In this document: in pieces, positions 25,279 through 37,947 of the stretch
Numbering within the stretch: position 1 is the first letter of the stretch
Layout of the letters: each line of letters begins with the position of its first letter
Source of the DNA: Zonotrichia leucophrys gambelii
Lineage: Eukaryota > Chordata > Aves > Passeriformes > Passerellidae
Direction: 5' to 3'
DNA: 64,000 bases
Assembly: GCF_028769735.1 (NCBI RefSeq)
Contig: NC_088171.1
Coordinates: forward strand, 66,288,216-66,352,215
Translations under genes and position numbers: made by a program
The notes under the pieces: generated by a model
What the model saw: the letters and a program-made list of their open reading frames with translations, nothing else
What the model was told of the DNA's origin: nothing
The model's database searches: none

Positions 25279-27690
25279 TTTAGAAGGCAATGTGTACTCC
25301 TACTATTAGAAGGCTTTCTATTTCTGTGTTAAATCACACTATTCAAATGCAGACCCTCTGCTTTCTCCCTGATGGGAATCTGAAACAACTTTGCATTAAT
25401 GGGGAATTAGGAAAGGAATGACTCCTTAGACATGACACAGAATGGTCATGTGTTTATAGTGTTTTAAGAATAAAGTAAGTAATTGCTGTCAACTCTCTTA
25501 AAACACTCTACAAATAGAAAATCAGATTCAAGCAAGCACTAGCATTTTAGAAAAAACTGAGACTAGACCCACAAAGTAGCAACTGTGCAAGATATTTGAA
25601 AATTATAATCTTCTTTTGCAACTACATTCATAGATGGCAAAGTCTTAAGGCTTATAAATAGAATGAAATCCCATTTTGATTTCCGATGGAGCAGAATAGA
25701 CAATACACTGGAAAAGCCATGTTGTTTTTGCCACAGCTTGATTAGCTGGGAAGGGCCATTGAGTGGGATGGCTCTGCCAGGGCTGTTATGTCCACAGGAA
25801 ACACCAATACCACCATCAATAATCCCACTTCCACGCAGAGAAAAGTTTTCCCATATGCAAATAATGTGGTTTTGGTTTGACTGAGAAGCGACTATTGATA
25901 GAAGAACCTGTATTTTGAAAAAAAATATTGCAAAATTTGTTTTACTTTTATATTGTGATCTGGATTTTTTCTTTTTCTTCTAAAGGAAAAGGGGCACAAT
26001 GTGACTAGATTTGGCGTGGACTGGTTAACTTGGTGTTGTAAGGGTTAACTGTTTTGTTTTGGGACCCTGTGAATTCTCTTGTGAACAGAGGGCATTGTAG
26101 ATCATAACTTACCAGTACAGGATGCTCAGGAAAAATATAGGTATTTCTATCATTTTCATTATTTCTAGAACATTTAAAGAAAATGTGTTACATTTGGGTT
26201 GCTTTTTCAGTTTACTGAGTAAATGTATTACTATAAAGGTTTTGATAATGGCATATTAAGAAACTCACTGATCATAAATGCTGTAGTCAAACATGATTAT
26301 TTATGCAGAGAATAATTATAGATGACAAACAGAAACAAGAGCCAATTAGGACGATTACTGCTGTAGTGTCAAATCAAATGAAGTTTTTATCATTCCTGCT
26401 TTCTCTAAAATAAATCACAACACAAACCTGTTGGTCAGCATTTTGAATAAATGAACTGAGCAACTCTGAATATTGTTATGATGCTGAAGGTTACCGACAA
26501 AGTCAGTGCTGGTTATCTGAAATTTAGAAGCCCATTGATTCCCTTTAGAAAGATCTCTATAAATATGGAATAAAAATTGACATTGATTTGCTTTTTTTGG
26601 GGAGGAACCCTTGTACTGGAAGATAAGTGATATATTCAAGTGGATTTGATTAAACTTGCAAGACACAGTGAGCTGTGCAGTTCTTATGTGTATGTTTTTT
26701 GGCTTTCATTCAAAATATACAAACTAGGAGCACTGTGACAGCATTGTTTAAGGCTGTTTTTTTAAAAGAAGGTGAAACATTACTAGGGGAAACATGGTAA
26801 TTCTGCTTTTATACATGAGACATGCACAGGTAACATGGATTCTCCCAGAGTCATCACTTGTTATCTGAATGATTTTGTTTTGAAAGCTAAGGACCATTCA
26901 TGGTTCCCTTGTCTGAGCTTTTGGAGAGGTACTGAAAGATTTCCATGGTTCTTTAAGGACCCTTTTCACCTCACAGTTTATTTTCAATTATCCTTCCTAT
27001 CTGGAAGGCCCAATTCTGAACTGGCTTGGAAAATCCCCCACCTTTCCTTTGTTATCTGTTGGATAAGTTGACCTTTCTTTCTACCCCAAATCATGGCTCA
27101 AGGCACCAGACTCTGTTCTCTCCTAACCTTCTCCAAACTGTCATGCCAGTAGGAAGCCTAAAGCTTAGGGTTACCTGGAAGGGGACTGGAATGAACTGAG
27201 TTATCTGAGTTATCCAGCGAGGCCTTGGTAATCACAGCTCATGACTAATCCAGAGAAAATTGCCTTCTCTGAGTGCCTGTCAGTATGGAGCTCTGGGGTG
27301 CTGTGCCAAACCCCTCCTGAAAGCTACAGAGGCTGGTGAGGTGAACTCTAATGCAGGTCCTCTCATCAGTGTCCTAGGTCCCTGCAATAGCAGGAGATTT
27401 TCTAAGGTAGATTGCCCTGGTGGTTAGAGGCAGGGACAAAAATTACTCCCCCAGTCATTGCTGAATGGATCTAAGGAAATTTCCTGCCTGACTCTAAAGC
27501 TGAGGAACTAAGGTTAGTCCTGTGTGAGAAGAGCATACCAGGCAGGTTTTTAATTGCACTAGGATCACCAGTCCACCATGTCTCCACCAATGAAATCTCT
27601 TTTTGTCTTCCTTCTTAAAAATCAAGCTAAGCATGAAATAGAGTAGGGGAATAAAAACTGCCTTTGCCCTCTCATCTGCTTATAGCTGGC

Positions 27691-27711
27691 AACTGATAAC
27701 TGATAACTGAT
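27691..27711. repeat. three exact 7-bp tandem units
   Basis: 'aactgat' repeated three times without error, a minimal slippage array. Confidence 0.95.
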
Positions 27712-28479
27712 CTAGAGTGCTCCAGTTCCCTTAAAAAAATAAAATGTTGTGGAGCTGTGGGCAGATATTGTAGAGGTGAAGTAGACACATTAAGTGGTAC
27801 TTTGCATAAATCAGAATATATTCAGAATCTTTATTTCTGCCCTTTGGAGAAGACCTTTTACTGAGTGGCATAGATTCACTGTGTTTTACTCAGCTGAGGC
27901 CTTACTGGGAATTACTTTGCTTCCTAGCCCTGCTGGGTGTGTTTTTGTGGGGTGAAAAATATGACAACAATAAGCCTGATGCAAATTGTATCTCCATTAA
28001 AGCTATTGTGCCAGAGTAGGTAGCACAAAGGGTTTCTGGCTGAGTGCTACCCCACTGAGCTGTGTTGTTGCAGCTTTCTTTGTCCGTGGCGCCTGGGATG
28101 CCGGTGTCCTCAGCTGACTCCAGCTGAAATAGGCAAAACAGCTCTTGGCAAATCTTCATATCCCACTGCAGGGCTGTGCCCACAGCTAGAAGGGGATGCT
28201 CAAAAACGACCTAACCCCTCCTGCTCCCTCCTCAGCCAGACCTCTGCTGGGACCCCAGAAAATTAGGGTGTGTGACCCCTGTCACACCCTGTGAAATTAT
28301 TCCTGTTTTTTGCATCTCATGAAAAAGGCAGCTTTTCTTTTGCTAAACTTGGCGATCTGTTAAAAGAAAGTGCAAAATATATTTGTTGTCTTGCAGCAAG
28401 AAGAGAAAACTTAAACTGCTATAGAATGTCTCTTTAGCTAGGAGTTCAATGATAATGACTGCAGAGAAGCAATTTTAGT

Positions 28480-29080
28480 ACTTCCCAATGATTACAGGTT
28501 TATAGTTTCATAATTATTTAATGCTCGTTAGATATATCTATTTAAGCACGCTTCTTCTGATGCAAGATCTCTTGCTAAGCTAATTTGGAGTGACTCCCTG
28601 CCAAATCAATATCAATCTTCTGGCAAATATTATTAAATATTTGTTTGATACCTATTTACAAGTAGGAAAATAATTTTGCTGCCAAGGGATTGTAAATGTG
28701 TGAAAAAACACTCTGACAGCTTACTTCACTCACTGTCTACAAGCCGGCGTCTGCATGCCAAAGTTGGAAGACTAAGATGAAGAACATAATTAAGGAAACA
28801 TATGAAGGCTAGCACAGGGTTGGAGATTAATTAGCTGCGCGTCAATAATCTCATCAATATCCGATTAACAAATGACACATTGCCCAATGAAACATATTGA
28901 TTCATTCACACTCCACACTGTTAATAAATTGAAGCTGCTTTGCTAAATGAGAAAGCTGACAAAATAATAGCTTCCTAATACTTCTCCAGTATTGTGATAA
29001 AAATGTAAAATTAGCCCAAAGTATACTTAATTTAGCAGCACTGTCACTACACTTATGAAGCTTGTTAGCACAGTAGTGGG
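28480..29080. promoter_or_regulatory. best candidate conserved non-coding element in the window
   Basis: About 600 bp of complex AT-rich sequence with no simple repeats. It contains TAATTA-type cores ('gagattaattagctg', 'cataattaagg', 'cataattattta'), several ATCAATA/ATTGAT (ONECUT-type) sites ('atcaatatcaatc', 'catcaatatccgatt', 'atattgattc') and a SOX-like inverted pair 'cattgcccaatg'. Preserved CpGs sit inside it ('gctgcgcgtc', 'gccggcgtc', 'atccgatt'). This mixture is typical of deeply conserved vertebrate enhancers. The target gene is unknown, and conservation is inferred, not seen. Confidence 0.4.
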
Positions 29081-32000
29081 GAAGTTTTTTTTATCATTGA
29101 ATTGTTGGAATGGATGCATTAATATGTGAATGTATGCAAAAGTAGAGATGGAAGTGTTATCTGCTTGTTTGGAATGGAATTCTTAAATAATGTGTTTTGG
29201 CAGAGGTGACATAAACTTTCTGTATAATCTTGGGATTGGAGTTTTAATGGGCATTTTTTGTTAAATACAAAGTATTGGTTTCTAAGCTTAGCCTTCAAAA
29301 AGTCATTGACATTTTTTCTTTCACTCATTTAAGTAGAAGTTGCTATCAGTGTTTTGCTTTGTGAAGACCAGATAAAAATAATTATTTTTGATGAGGAAAT
29401 TTTGAAACCTTGAGGAAAGCAGATGTAAAAGTTGAGCTCTCTTTTCCCTCCTATGCATTGGGACACTCAGTGTGCTCCTACAAAAGAAGGTGTGTGTAAA
29501 AACATGAAAAACATCGGCAGACAAAATGTGCTATTTACTTGTCTTATTAAACTGTCAGAAGTATTCAAAACTATGGAGAAATTCAGGAACAGAAAACATT
29601 GACATTGTTTCTGCTATGAGACCAATACTTCCTCACTGGTTTCATAAGGTATTTGAAAGAATACTGTGATGGGACTATTGCAGTAGCAGCTTGTGTTGGA
29701 TGTATTACATTTCAACAAAGAATTTGTTAGAGGGATGGAAAAACCACTACAGCTATCAGGATCTGAACATGGTTTTATTCTGCACAGCAATAGGAAAAAT
29801 GCCATCTCATAGTTTTGTGGAAGGGGATCTCTTGGTAAGATCTGCGGGGCTTCACTAATTTCTTCTGGTGTGGGATTTTTTTTGTTTTGTTTTTGCCCTT
29901 TTTTTTTTTTTTTTTTGTTCTTTAAATGTAGCATTCTTCCAACCAGGTGAGGAAAGCCTACCAGGTGACCTCCTTCCCCTCCCTCATTTGGCCACCTACA
30001 ATTTCTCTGGCTCCTTTGGTGTGAGCCTGCATTGCTACAACAAACCAGCTGTGTCCCAGCTAATTCCAGCTGTGCTGGTGTTTGCAGCATCTCACCAGCA
30101 CTCCTTGCTGTCACCTGCCAAGCCCCCTGATGCTGCCACCTGCCAGCCCCCTTGCTGGTGGGTGCCCCTTCCCACTGGCAATAAGAACCAGTGGGTATGT
30201 GGATGCAGTGTCTGCTTGGTGTCAAGGGCACCCAAATTTCCCAGGGGCAGCAAAAAGCACAAAACAAAATATTGCTTTAGACTTTCAAGTAATCTAGACC
30301 ACTTTCTAGGAAATTTGGAAGGTTTGAAATCCAGAGGCCCAACCATTTGCTTTGCTTTTAAGAATTACAGTGCTCCTGTTAGGACTTTTTGGAGTCATTG
30401 CTATGCATTCAAAAAACCTTAACTGTTAGACCTCACAAAAAAATTTATTATTGTGATTAGAAAGTAGAGATCAAAAAGGCTCATTTCAGTACTTGAGGAT
30501 TGTTCCCCCACAGTGTTAAGTGTTATTTTCAACAAAATTTTCAACAAACTGGCTAATGTTTGGTCCATCTGTAGCTTAACTAACTGTCATTAACTTTTTA
30601 GGGCTCCATGATATGCATTGGAACAACCAATGATTTTATTACCAATCTTAATATTTAGAGTTCCCTGTGGAGTCATGTATGGTTCTTAATGATACCATTA
30701 TTTACAGGATTAAAATCTCCTGGAAAATTCCATTCCTTCTGATTGCACTGAGATTAACACATGCTTGCAGTCCAGCTTGGGATAAAAAAAGGACTTTACA
30801 TGAGGTGTAACACTTTATTCATTTAAAGAAACCACAATTATGTCTAAAATGTCAACAATCAGATATGCAGTGTACCAACACCTACTCTAGATCAATTAAG
30901 GGTAGCCTGCTACTGCAAACTGTTATTATTTAATTTGATTCTGTGTTGTGTTAGAAACAGTCCTTGTAATGAGTAATTATTTGAACACAGAAGTACATGG
31001 GTACTCCTGCCAAATCTGTAGCATTGGTCCTAGAATTTATAATCATGAAGTCATGAAGGATTCCCTTGTAACCGGTCTTGTGAGAGTGTGAGGTGGTACT
31101 ATTTAGAGCTTTATCTGAAATGCATACCTGAACAGAAGTTTACTAACAGGAGAAAAGTAGAAAAAATAATATCTTATTGGGTCTCTGGCTATGTTTACAG
31201 CCTGTGGCAGTCACTGGGTAAGAATTTTATTTCACAAAAATTGTTTCATGTTAGGAGATTTTTGACACCAGTTGGTCTGATACCAGCTGCACTTATGTTT
31301 CTCGTATACCCACTCTTTTAAAACTCAACCAGAAAATACCCTATTTTCACAGGTATGCTCAATTTTCTGAAGGATTAATGTATTAAAAATTAGTGAGCTG
31401 AGGTTTGTCTTGACACCTTCAGGCTGAAGGAGCACTTAGAGAAGTCTCTGGTGCCATGCAGCCCCTTGGCATGTGATTTGTTAATCTATGTGACTCTCTT
31501 ACCTCACTTAAGAGAAGTCAGTGGTGACCATCTGCAGCTTATGGAGTTTCAGATCCTTCTGCTGTGATCTGTGGATGCTTTGCATGCTTTGTCCTCATAT
31601 AAATCACATTAACATCTCTCTCCATCATGCAGATGAGGAGTACCCAGGAGCAGGAACTTCTCTGAGGGGCACATGTTCACCAGATATCAGGAATGGACTC
31701 TGGAGCAGTTCAGTCAATAGCATGGCTCCTGACTATCGTGGCAATATTTCAAAAGCAGTTAATAAGGGTGAGGATACACGTCTGCCTCCAGGGAACAATC
31801 CTCAGAAACCAGCAGGAGGAAAATTGGAAGTGTCAAAAAAGGAGGGAAAAAATTAAAAATAAAAAATCCATTGCTATTAGACCTACAGCATGCTAAGACC
31901 TGAAGAAAAACAAAATGAAGCTTGTGAACTTCAGCTGGTGATTGGAGCTTTCTGTCATTTACCTGAGAGCCTCTCAATGAAGCTTTGTCTTGTTACCAAA

Positions 32001-33844
32001 GTGGGGATCTAGTGGATGTTTTCTTGTCCAATTCCTCTTTCTTTTTTTCACCTGCTCTAGTTACAGCGCATTTGAATATCTTTATAGTCTTTCTGGAACA
32101 CAACCACGGTTCTAGAAATCATCTTAAATGTCTTGTTTAGGTAGCCAACTTGGAGGAATGTGCTCTCTCCCCTCCTTTGATCTGAGCCTGTACAGACCAT
32201 CCAACTCCTTCTACTTGTTTCATCTTCACTTTGAAAAGGACTAAAGTGAACATTCAAGAAAATCAAATTATCCCCACAATAGGCACTGCTCCTTGGTTTC
32301 TCATCGTGCAGAAGTGCTAATAGCAACTGGCATCTCCAAAATCTTTCCTCAATGTGTATTTCTAATCTTAGAGACTCCCTGAGCAAGTGGTAATATGTGT
32401 GTGTTCAAAGGCTTTGCTGGGCTTCTCTTCCAGGATTTTGCCCGTTTTTAAGCCTGTGTAAATTTGTGCTAGCCATAATATCTTGTGACATGAGTACTTA
32501 ACCATGCCATGTGCAGGCAGTGCTCCTCTATTTCAGATCTACTACCTGATTATTTCATTGGGTGACCAGTAGTTCTTGCATTACAACAAACTGTGAGCAA
32601 TGCTGTTTTTTCCAAACCTTGTGCTGTTTTATAGATCTGTCAGATGCCCCCCTCAGATCTGTTTTGCAGTCAAAGAATTCCAGACTATCTAATTGTTTCT
32701 TAGACAGAAACCATTCAACATCTTTGATCTTCTTGCTTTCCCTCTTATGTGCTTTTTCTAGTTTTATTGTACCTGCATCTGTGCTCATGCTTGCTATTCT
32801 AGCTGTGCATCAAAGGTTGATTTGACATGGCAGAATGAGACAGTGGCTGCTGTCTCTGTAGTAATTGGCAATAAGTTATCAGACTGCCTAACCACAACCT
32901 GTGCTGTACAGTCTGTGGCACAGTGTTTCACCTGTGCTGCATCCAGACTTTAGTTCTGTAATTCATCTAGACAAAGAATTGTTTGCATTTCTGCTTACAT
33001 TTATAACTGTATTTTGGTGTTTCCTGCTACCATCTTACCCTTTCCCCTGGGTCTGTTATTTTTTCTTGGAATTGGAATGTCCTGATATATTCTGTTTCAT
33101 GTTTTGAAACCTTAGCCCAGTTGTTCAGACTGTAGATTTGGCAGTAATTGGTAATGTGGACAAAAGACTAATACAAAAAGAAGTCCTAAGCTGCTGTTTC
33201 TTTGGGAAAAGATTTTTTAGAAAAATGAGATAACAAATGATTTTTTGGTTCTATTGTAGGGGACATCAGGATGCTGGATGTGTGACATTTCTACTCCTTT
33301 TGAGTGCCCCTTTCAGGCATTTCAGACAACACCCTGGCTCCTTCATGTTAATATCCACAGCTTCATCTGTGCTGTCTGCACAGGTAATGTCTTCCTTTGG
33401 GCCTGTTAAAGCCCCAGCTTTTAGACTTCATGCCTTGGTTGCGCTGATCCCAGCTGTCCTGAGCTCATCCTTCAGCCTGCCTCTCATCTTAAATATCTGT
33501 TAGTTCTCAAGTCAATGAGGAGGAGTAGGTCCCTTGTATGCCACATTCCAACTTGAATGACAGATGGGAGGAGGATGTGTGGTGGTTGCTGTGCCCCAAC
33601 AGAGTTTTCTCTAGGGAAAGGTTTTTAGTATATCTCTAACACTCCCTGTGCCAGGTGTGGGGATATCCCTTGCCTTCCATCAGGGAGTAGCACGAAGGTG
33701 GTGGTGTGTTGTGTGGGGCTCCAAGCTGAGGAGGAAAGGCTGAATATGCTGTGATGGTGCCAGCAAATCCTGTGACTTGGTTACTGAGGGGGTGGTGTTC
33801 CTTTTCTTTTAATTTTTTGGCAGATGGAGACCAGGCTGAAGTAT
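29081..33844. other. unique non-coding stretch with C-rich segment
   Basis: AT-rich except for about 29930-30260, which is C-rich with repeated 'cacctgcca' and 'ccagc' phrases and an 8-bp hairpin 'cccactgg' / 'ccagtggg'. The longest frame of the window (217 residues, minus strand, 29614-30267) lies here. It translates a T-run as polylysine and is unrecognised, so I do not call it a gene. The remainder to 33844 shows nothing identifiable. Confidence 0.45.
29899..29916. repeat. homopolymer T18 next to a second T-rich run
   Basis: Eighteen T in a row, preceded by 'tttttttgttttgtttttgccc'. In minus orientation this is an A-tail at the end of the C-rich segment. No poly(A) signal just upstream and no flanking target duplication were found, so a processed retrocopy is not supported. 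Confidence 0.95.
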
Positions 33845-34065
33845 AATCATAGAGTGATAGAAAGGATGGGATTTGAAGGGACCTTAAAGGTCATCTAGTT
33901 TCAGCCCCCTGCGATGGTCCGGGACACCTTGCACTAGACCAGGTGATTGAAAGCCTCATCCAACCTGGCTTTGAACACTTGCAGGGGTAGGGCATCCACA
34001 GGGCAACCTGCTCCAGCATCTCACCACACTCACAGTGAAGAATTTCTTCCTAATACCTAACCTAA
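33845..34065 (-). mobile_element. CR1 LINE fragment, 3' end, minus orientation
   Basis: In plus-strand view it starts 'aatcatagagtgatagaa' and continues 'tgaagggaccttaaaggtc', 'agccccctgcgatggtccgggac', 'ccatccaacctggcttt' (written here as 'catccaacctggctttga'), 'agaatttcttcctaatacc' and 'aacctaaat', the usual reverse-complement order of a CR1 tail. It is about 220 bp, 5'-truncated and too short to hold any part of the reverse transcriptase. Confidence 0.92.
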
Positions 34066-34948
34066 ATATAATTTCTCATGGCATGAAAAGTGACTGGTGT
34101 TAAAAGCCATTGTTTGGTTCACTGATGCTGGGCAGTAAGAGATGGGGATGGATGAGCCAATCCTTTGTAGAGAGTTCCAGGTGCTGAGGGCTCTTTGCTG
34201 CACATCAGGTACTGTGCTTGTCGCTGTTCTCCATCTTCAATATAGGGTCTGCGAGCTTTCCCTATGCCCTTCTACTCTTCTTCTTTTATCTCACTTATAA
34301 ATGTTTTGTGAAATGAATGTCTCTTTCAGAGTATTGTGCACAAAATTTCCTGATACAGGCACTAATACATGTGGTGTCACTGGGCACACTTGTTATATAT
34401 ATACACAGTATCACTGGAATTGACCTAAAGCTCATAGGATAAGCAGCAGAGATGCAGGGTTTCCTTCATGTAACTCTGGCTTTTGTGCCAGCCTTTCATT
34501 GGTTGGTGGTAACTCACTGAAATGGTAATTCTTAGAATTAGACATTCAAAACAAAAGGCTCCTTTTAAAATAACCAAATCCAGCAATCACAAAGAATGTT
34601 GCATTTGAAAAACGTCTTGTTTCCTTGAATCACATTTTCCTGCTAGTCCTCAGCCCTTTATTGATGACAGATAGAAAAGGCTGTTGCTTGTGTTAGTTGT
34701 AAACTTCCCTTTGTCAGAGCCCTTTCCACCATCTGTCATTGCATAACTGTATGTTCCCAGGTTTGTAGCTCTAATGTGTTTTTGCTGTTTTGTGTACAGT
34801 ACGTTACAAGTTATAAAAGCTTGAGTAAATAATTCATGTAAAAACCTTTGTAAATATTGTCAAACTGCGGAATAAATGATTTACTAAGAGGTCTCTTGGC
34901 TCAGCCTAGCAGCTTTATTACTGTAACTTGTTTTGTAAACAGCCTCCT

Positions 34949-34961
34949 CCCCCCCCCCCCC
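34949..34961. repeat. homopolymer C13
   Basis: Thirteen consecutive C, the longest C run in the window. It is G-quadruplex-prone only if joined with neighbouring runs, which are absent. Confidence 0.95.
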
Positions 34962-37408
34962 TTATTTTTTCCATCAAGTGTCTTTGTGTAAATTCTATTG
35001 CTAAGCACTACTTAGATACATTTCAATCACCATAAATAATGCAATGTCAGTGCTTTAACCACCTGGAGACTCCATTCAGAAGTCAACCAAAGGTGCAGTT
35101 TGTGTGAGACCCTTAAGGGTATATATTTTCAATGCGTGTAGAACAGTGTACTTCCCACTGTTTTCATAGCTGATTGCATTTGCTGGAGATGGCTCCATCT
35201 CAGCTGGAAGGTGGTTTCCTGACAGACCTCGGGTTTCCAGAGAGCTGGAACCTGTGCTCCATTTCATGTCCTGTGAATAATCTGCAAATTGTGTTGTGTA
35301 AAATAGATCAGGACCTAGGGTTATGAGAGGTAGTCCTGAAAAACATCAGAGTTTTTTCTAGCTTTTTAATAAAGCGTTGTCTGAATGGTCAGAGGGAACG
35401 AAATCAGAAACATTTGTTGTAAATGAATAATATGCCTTTGCTTTGATGTATTCATGAGCCCCTTGTTAGCCTTCTGAAAACACAACTGAAAATGAAATGT
35501 TTCTTCAATAATACTGGAATGGGAAAATGTGTTACATCTGAGCCCTTATGGGCAGGCATAATTGTGTGGCTACATGTGCTTGTTCTGAATTTGTCCTGTG
35601 AAATAGAAGCACACTTGACAGATGTCAAACCCTTGGTGAACAACTTCAGGGATCAGGATACTGGGAGCTGTGGACAGTCCATGTCATCATATTGACTCAG
35701 AATTTGAGCTTAGGCTTGAGCCACTGTGTGTATGGATATCCATGTTGGCTGCATGCTGTTTTTCCTGCTGACTCCTGGATGGAGCATGCAGTCGTATTTT
35801 CCTGACAGGAAGAGACAGGCATTGATGGAGAGGGCACATCACAGTGGAGTGGTGTCACTGCAGGTAGGACAAACACGGGCTGTCATGGGTGCCCTGGCTC
35901 TGCAGACTCAAACTGATGAGAGCACAGCTGTTGGATGAGATGGACATGGCCAATCTTGCCTTCTGCTTGAGGGAGACATGAGCTGAAATTGTGCTGCCCA
36001 GGCACGTGATGCCACAGCTGCAGAGTAAGGTTTGCAAGCATAAGGATGGTGGGCAGCTGTGTTTTAAAGTGATCCGGAGTGCCCAGGGAGTCTCCAGCCG
36101 TTTTGATGGCAGCCTTGGTGAGCATCTTCCCTTGTCATGACAACTCATCTCATCAACACTCACCCCACTTCACTTAGCTCTCAAGTTCCATGAAAATGGA
36201 GTCTTCGCTAAAAAGCCTGGAGATCACCTGTTTGTGTCTCTTGATCATTTTTCTGTGCAGTAGTGCAATCCGGCCTAAAACACCCCAGTAATTGTTCAAA
36301 CAGGTTCAATAACATGTCTTCAAACTCTCCTCTTATGAAAATGATGTTTTCAAAGTTAAGTGCTTTGAAGTGCCTTTGTGCCTTGCTGATCTGAGCAGCT
36401 TTTTATGGTCACTTACAAACATTTCTGACTCTGAGAATGGTGGAAATCATTCATTAGCTTTGTATTATTATGTCTGATAATAAAGCTATCTAGAAGTGGT
36501 GGAGGACTGCTTTGTGATTGTAGAGATGGAATTTTTCACCTGTTTTAGGAGTTGCTCATCTTCTAATGACTTATCTGGGTTCAGGCTCCAAGAAAGAGAG
36601 GAACTAAACTTTCACTGTCTTGAGAACTAAGGTTGGACATCAGGAAAGAAACCTTTTGGAGAACGCGGCAATAGATTTTGTGTATTTCTGTATGTCTGGT
36701 GCAATGAGGAAAAAACCTCTTCCCTCTGGCTTTTTAACCCCTATACAAAGAGAGCTGTAGTGTCCCAGGGATGAATGCAACTGAGTGCATGAGAAAGAAG
36801 CAGCTGATGATGGCAACCTTTGATGATGCTCAGCTGATGAAAGAAAAAATAATGGTGCATCCTCTACAAGTTATTGCTGGTAGTTTCCATAAAAGTTAAG
36901 TAAATGAAGTCTGAGTCTCAATTAAACAACATCTTGTCTGTCTTGTGTGCCCAGGACAATACATTGTTTGCTGTGAATAGACCACCCGAGGGCTGGTCAT
37001 GTGTTTTGCTAAAAATCTTAGCTTTGTCAAACAAAGCAAAAGGCGTAATTATAGCTTTTTTATATTAAAGAACCCACCCTATTTTAATTATTTTTGTGCA
37101 TTTCCAATTAGAAGTGTGTTAAACTGTTGCCATTAGAAACTTTAAAAGCATGAAAACAGCAAAAGGCCAGAGACAAGACTTAGAAACGAAAGAATCCTAA
37201 AAGTCATCCAGTCAGATGTGGCCACAGAATACAAAAATGCTCTCAACAGTGTAAAGAGTTGTGGTATGCAATACATGATGCTTAACCATGTGCATTATTG
37301 GTGTTATGAGATCTAAATTCTGAAGTCTAGATAGCATAGTGTTTTAATACCTGTGAAATATCAAATGGATGCAGACTGAGAAGGGAGTCTCTTTGAAAGA
37401 TCACTTTG

Positions 37409-37451
37409 TAACCTCAATAAGTCCAAGTGAATAACCTCAATAAGTCCAAGT
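37409..37451. repeat. exact 20-bp unit repeated, period 23
   Basis: 'taacctcaataagtccaagt' at 37409-37428 recurs exactly at 37432-37451. No sequence change between copies suggests a fairly recent duplication. Confidence 0.95.
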
Positions 37452-37916
37452 ATAAAATCCCTTGAGATTTTTTTTCACAGTGTACATGCACAGGTATCAA
37501 TTTTTGTATTCATACACAAAATTATTGAATTAGAGATTTTGCTTGGGATGCTCTGTTTGAAACTTCTGTTTATATTTCATTGATTAGTGAGCTACTTTAA
37601 AGCCTGGTCCTCTTCTTGTGGTGCTTTTCTTGTTAAACTTTTGTGGGAGTTACAGGTCAGCCCTTGGAGACTGATCTCTGTCCTGCAGTGCACTGTGGTA
37701 GTCTCACTTTCAGTGGAGCCTACCCTTACTGTGGGGCAGCTCTGCATGCTCTCACCTGACACTGCTGCACCCTGTGGTCACCTTCTGCTGCTGAACATCT
37801 CTGGAGAAGGAATGTTTTAAGTTATGCCTTGGTTTCCTGGGTCTTCCCAGTACTCCCTTGGCTGATGGACCTGCCCAAACTACCTCTGCTTTTCTCTGTT
37901 GCGTTGCTGGGCCTCT

Positions 37917-37947
37917 CTGTAAGTCCCTGATGGAAAGGGACTTACAG
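37917..37947. repeat. perfect 12-bp hairpin
   Basis: The arms 'ctgtaagtccct' (37917-37928) and 'agggacttacag' (37936-37947) pair perfectly around a 7-nt loop. The stem is too short for a microRNA precursor of normal size. The left arm contains a GTAAGT splice-donor-like string on the plus strand and the right arm contains it on the minus strand. Confidence 0.9.

Larger units (their letters stand above)
24718..28479. other. unique AT-rich non-coding stretch
   Basis: The first part (to about 24990) continues in homeodomain-core-rich sequence such as 'gcaattgcagctaaac' and 'tttaattagaattaag'. Two small duplications are listed separately. No gene or dispersed repeat is recognised. Confidence 0.45.

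Noticed and set aside
29614..30267. Longest reading frame in the window (217 residues, minus strand)
   Set aside because: It reads the T18 and neighbouring T-runs as polylysine, has no domain or family resemblance, and overlaps an equally open plus-strand frame.
35809..35862. Small exon-like segment (cctgacag ... ctgcag|gtaggac)
   Set aside because: Short, with a poor polypyrimidine tract and no supporting frame. Such pairs are common by chance.
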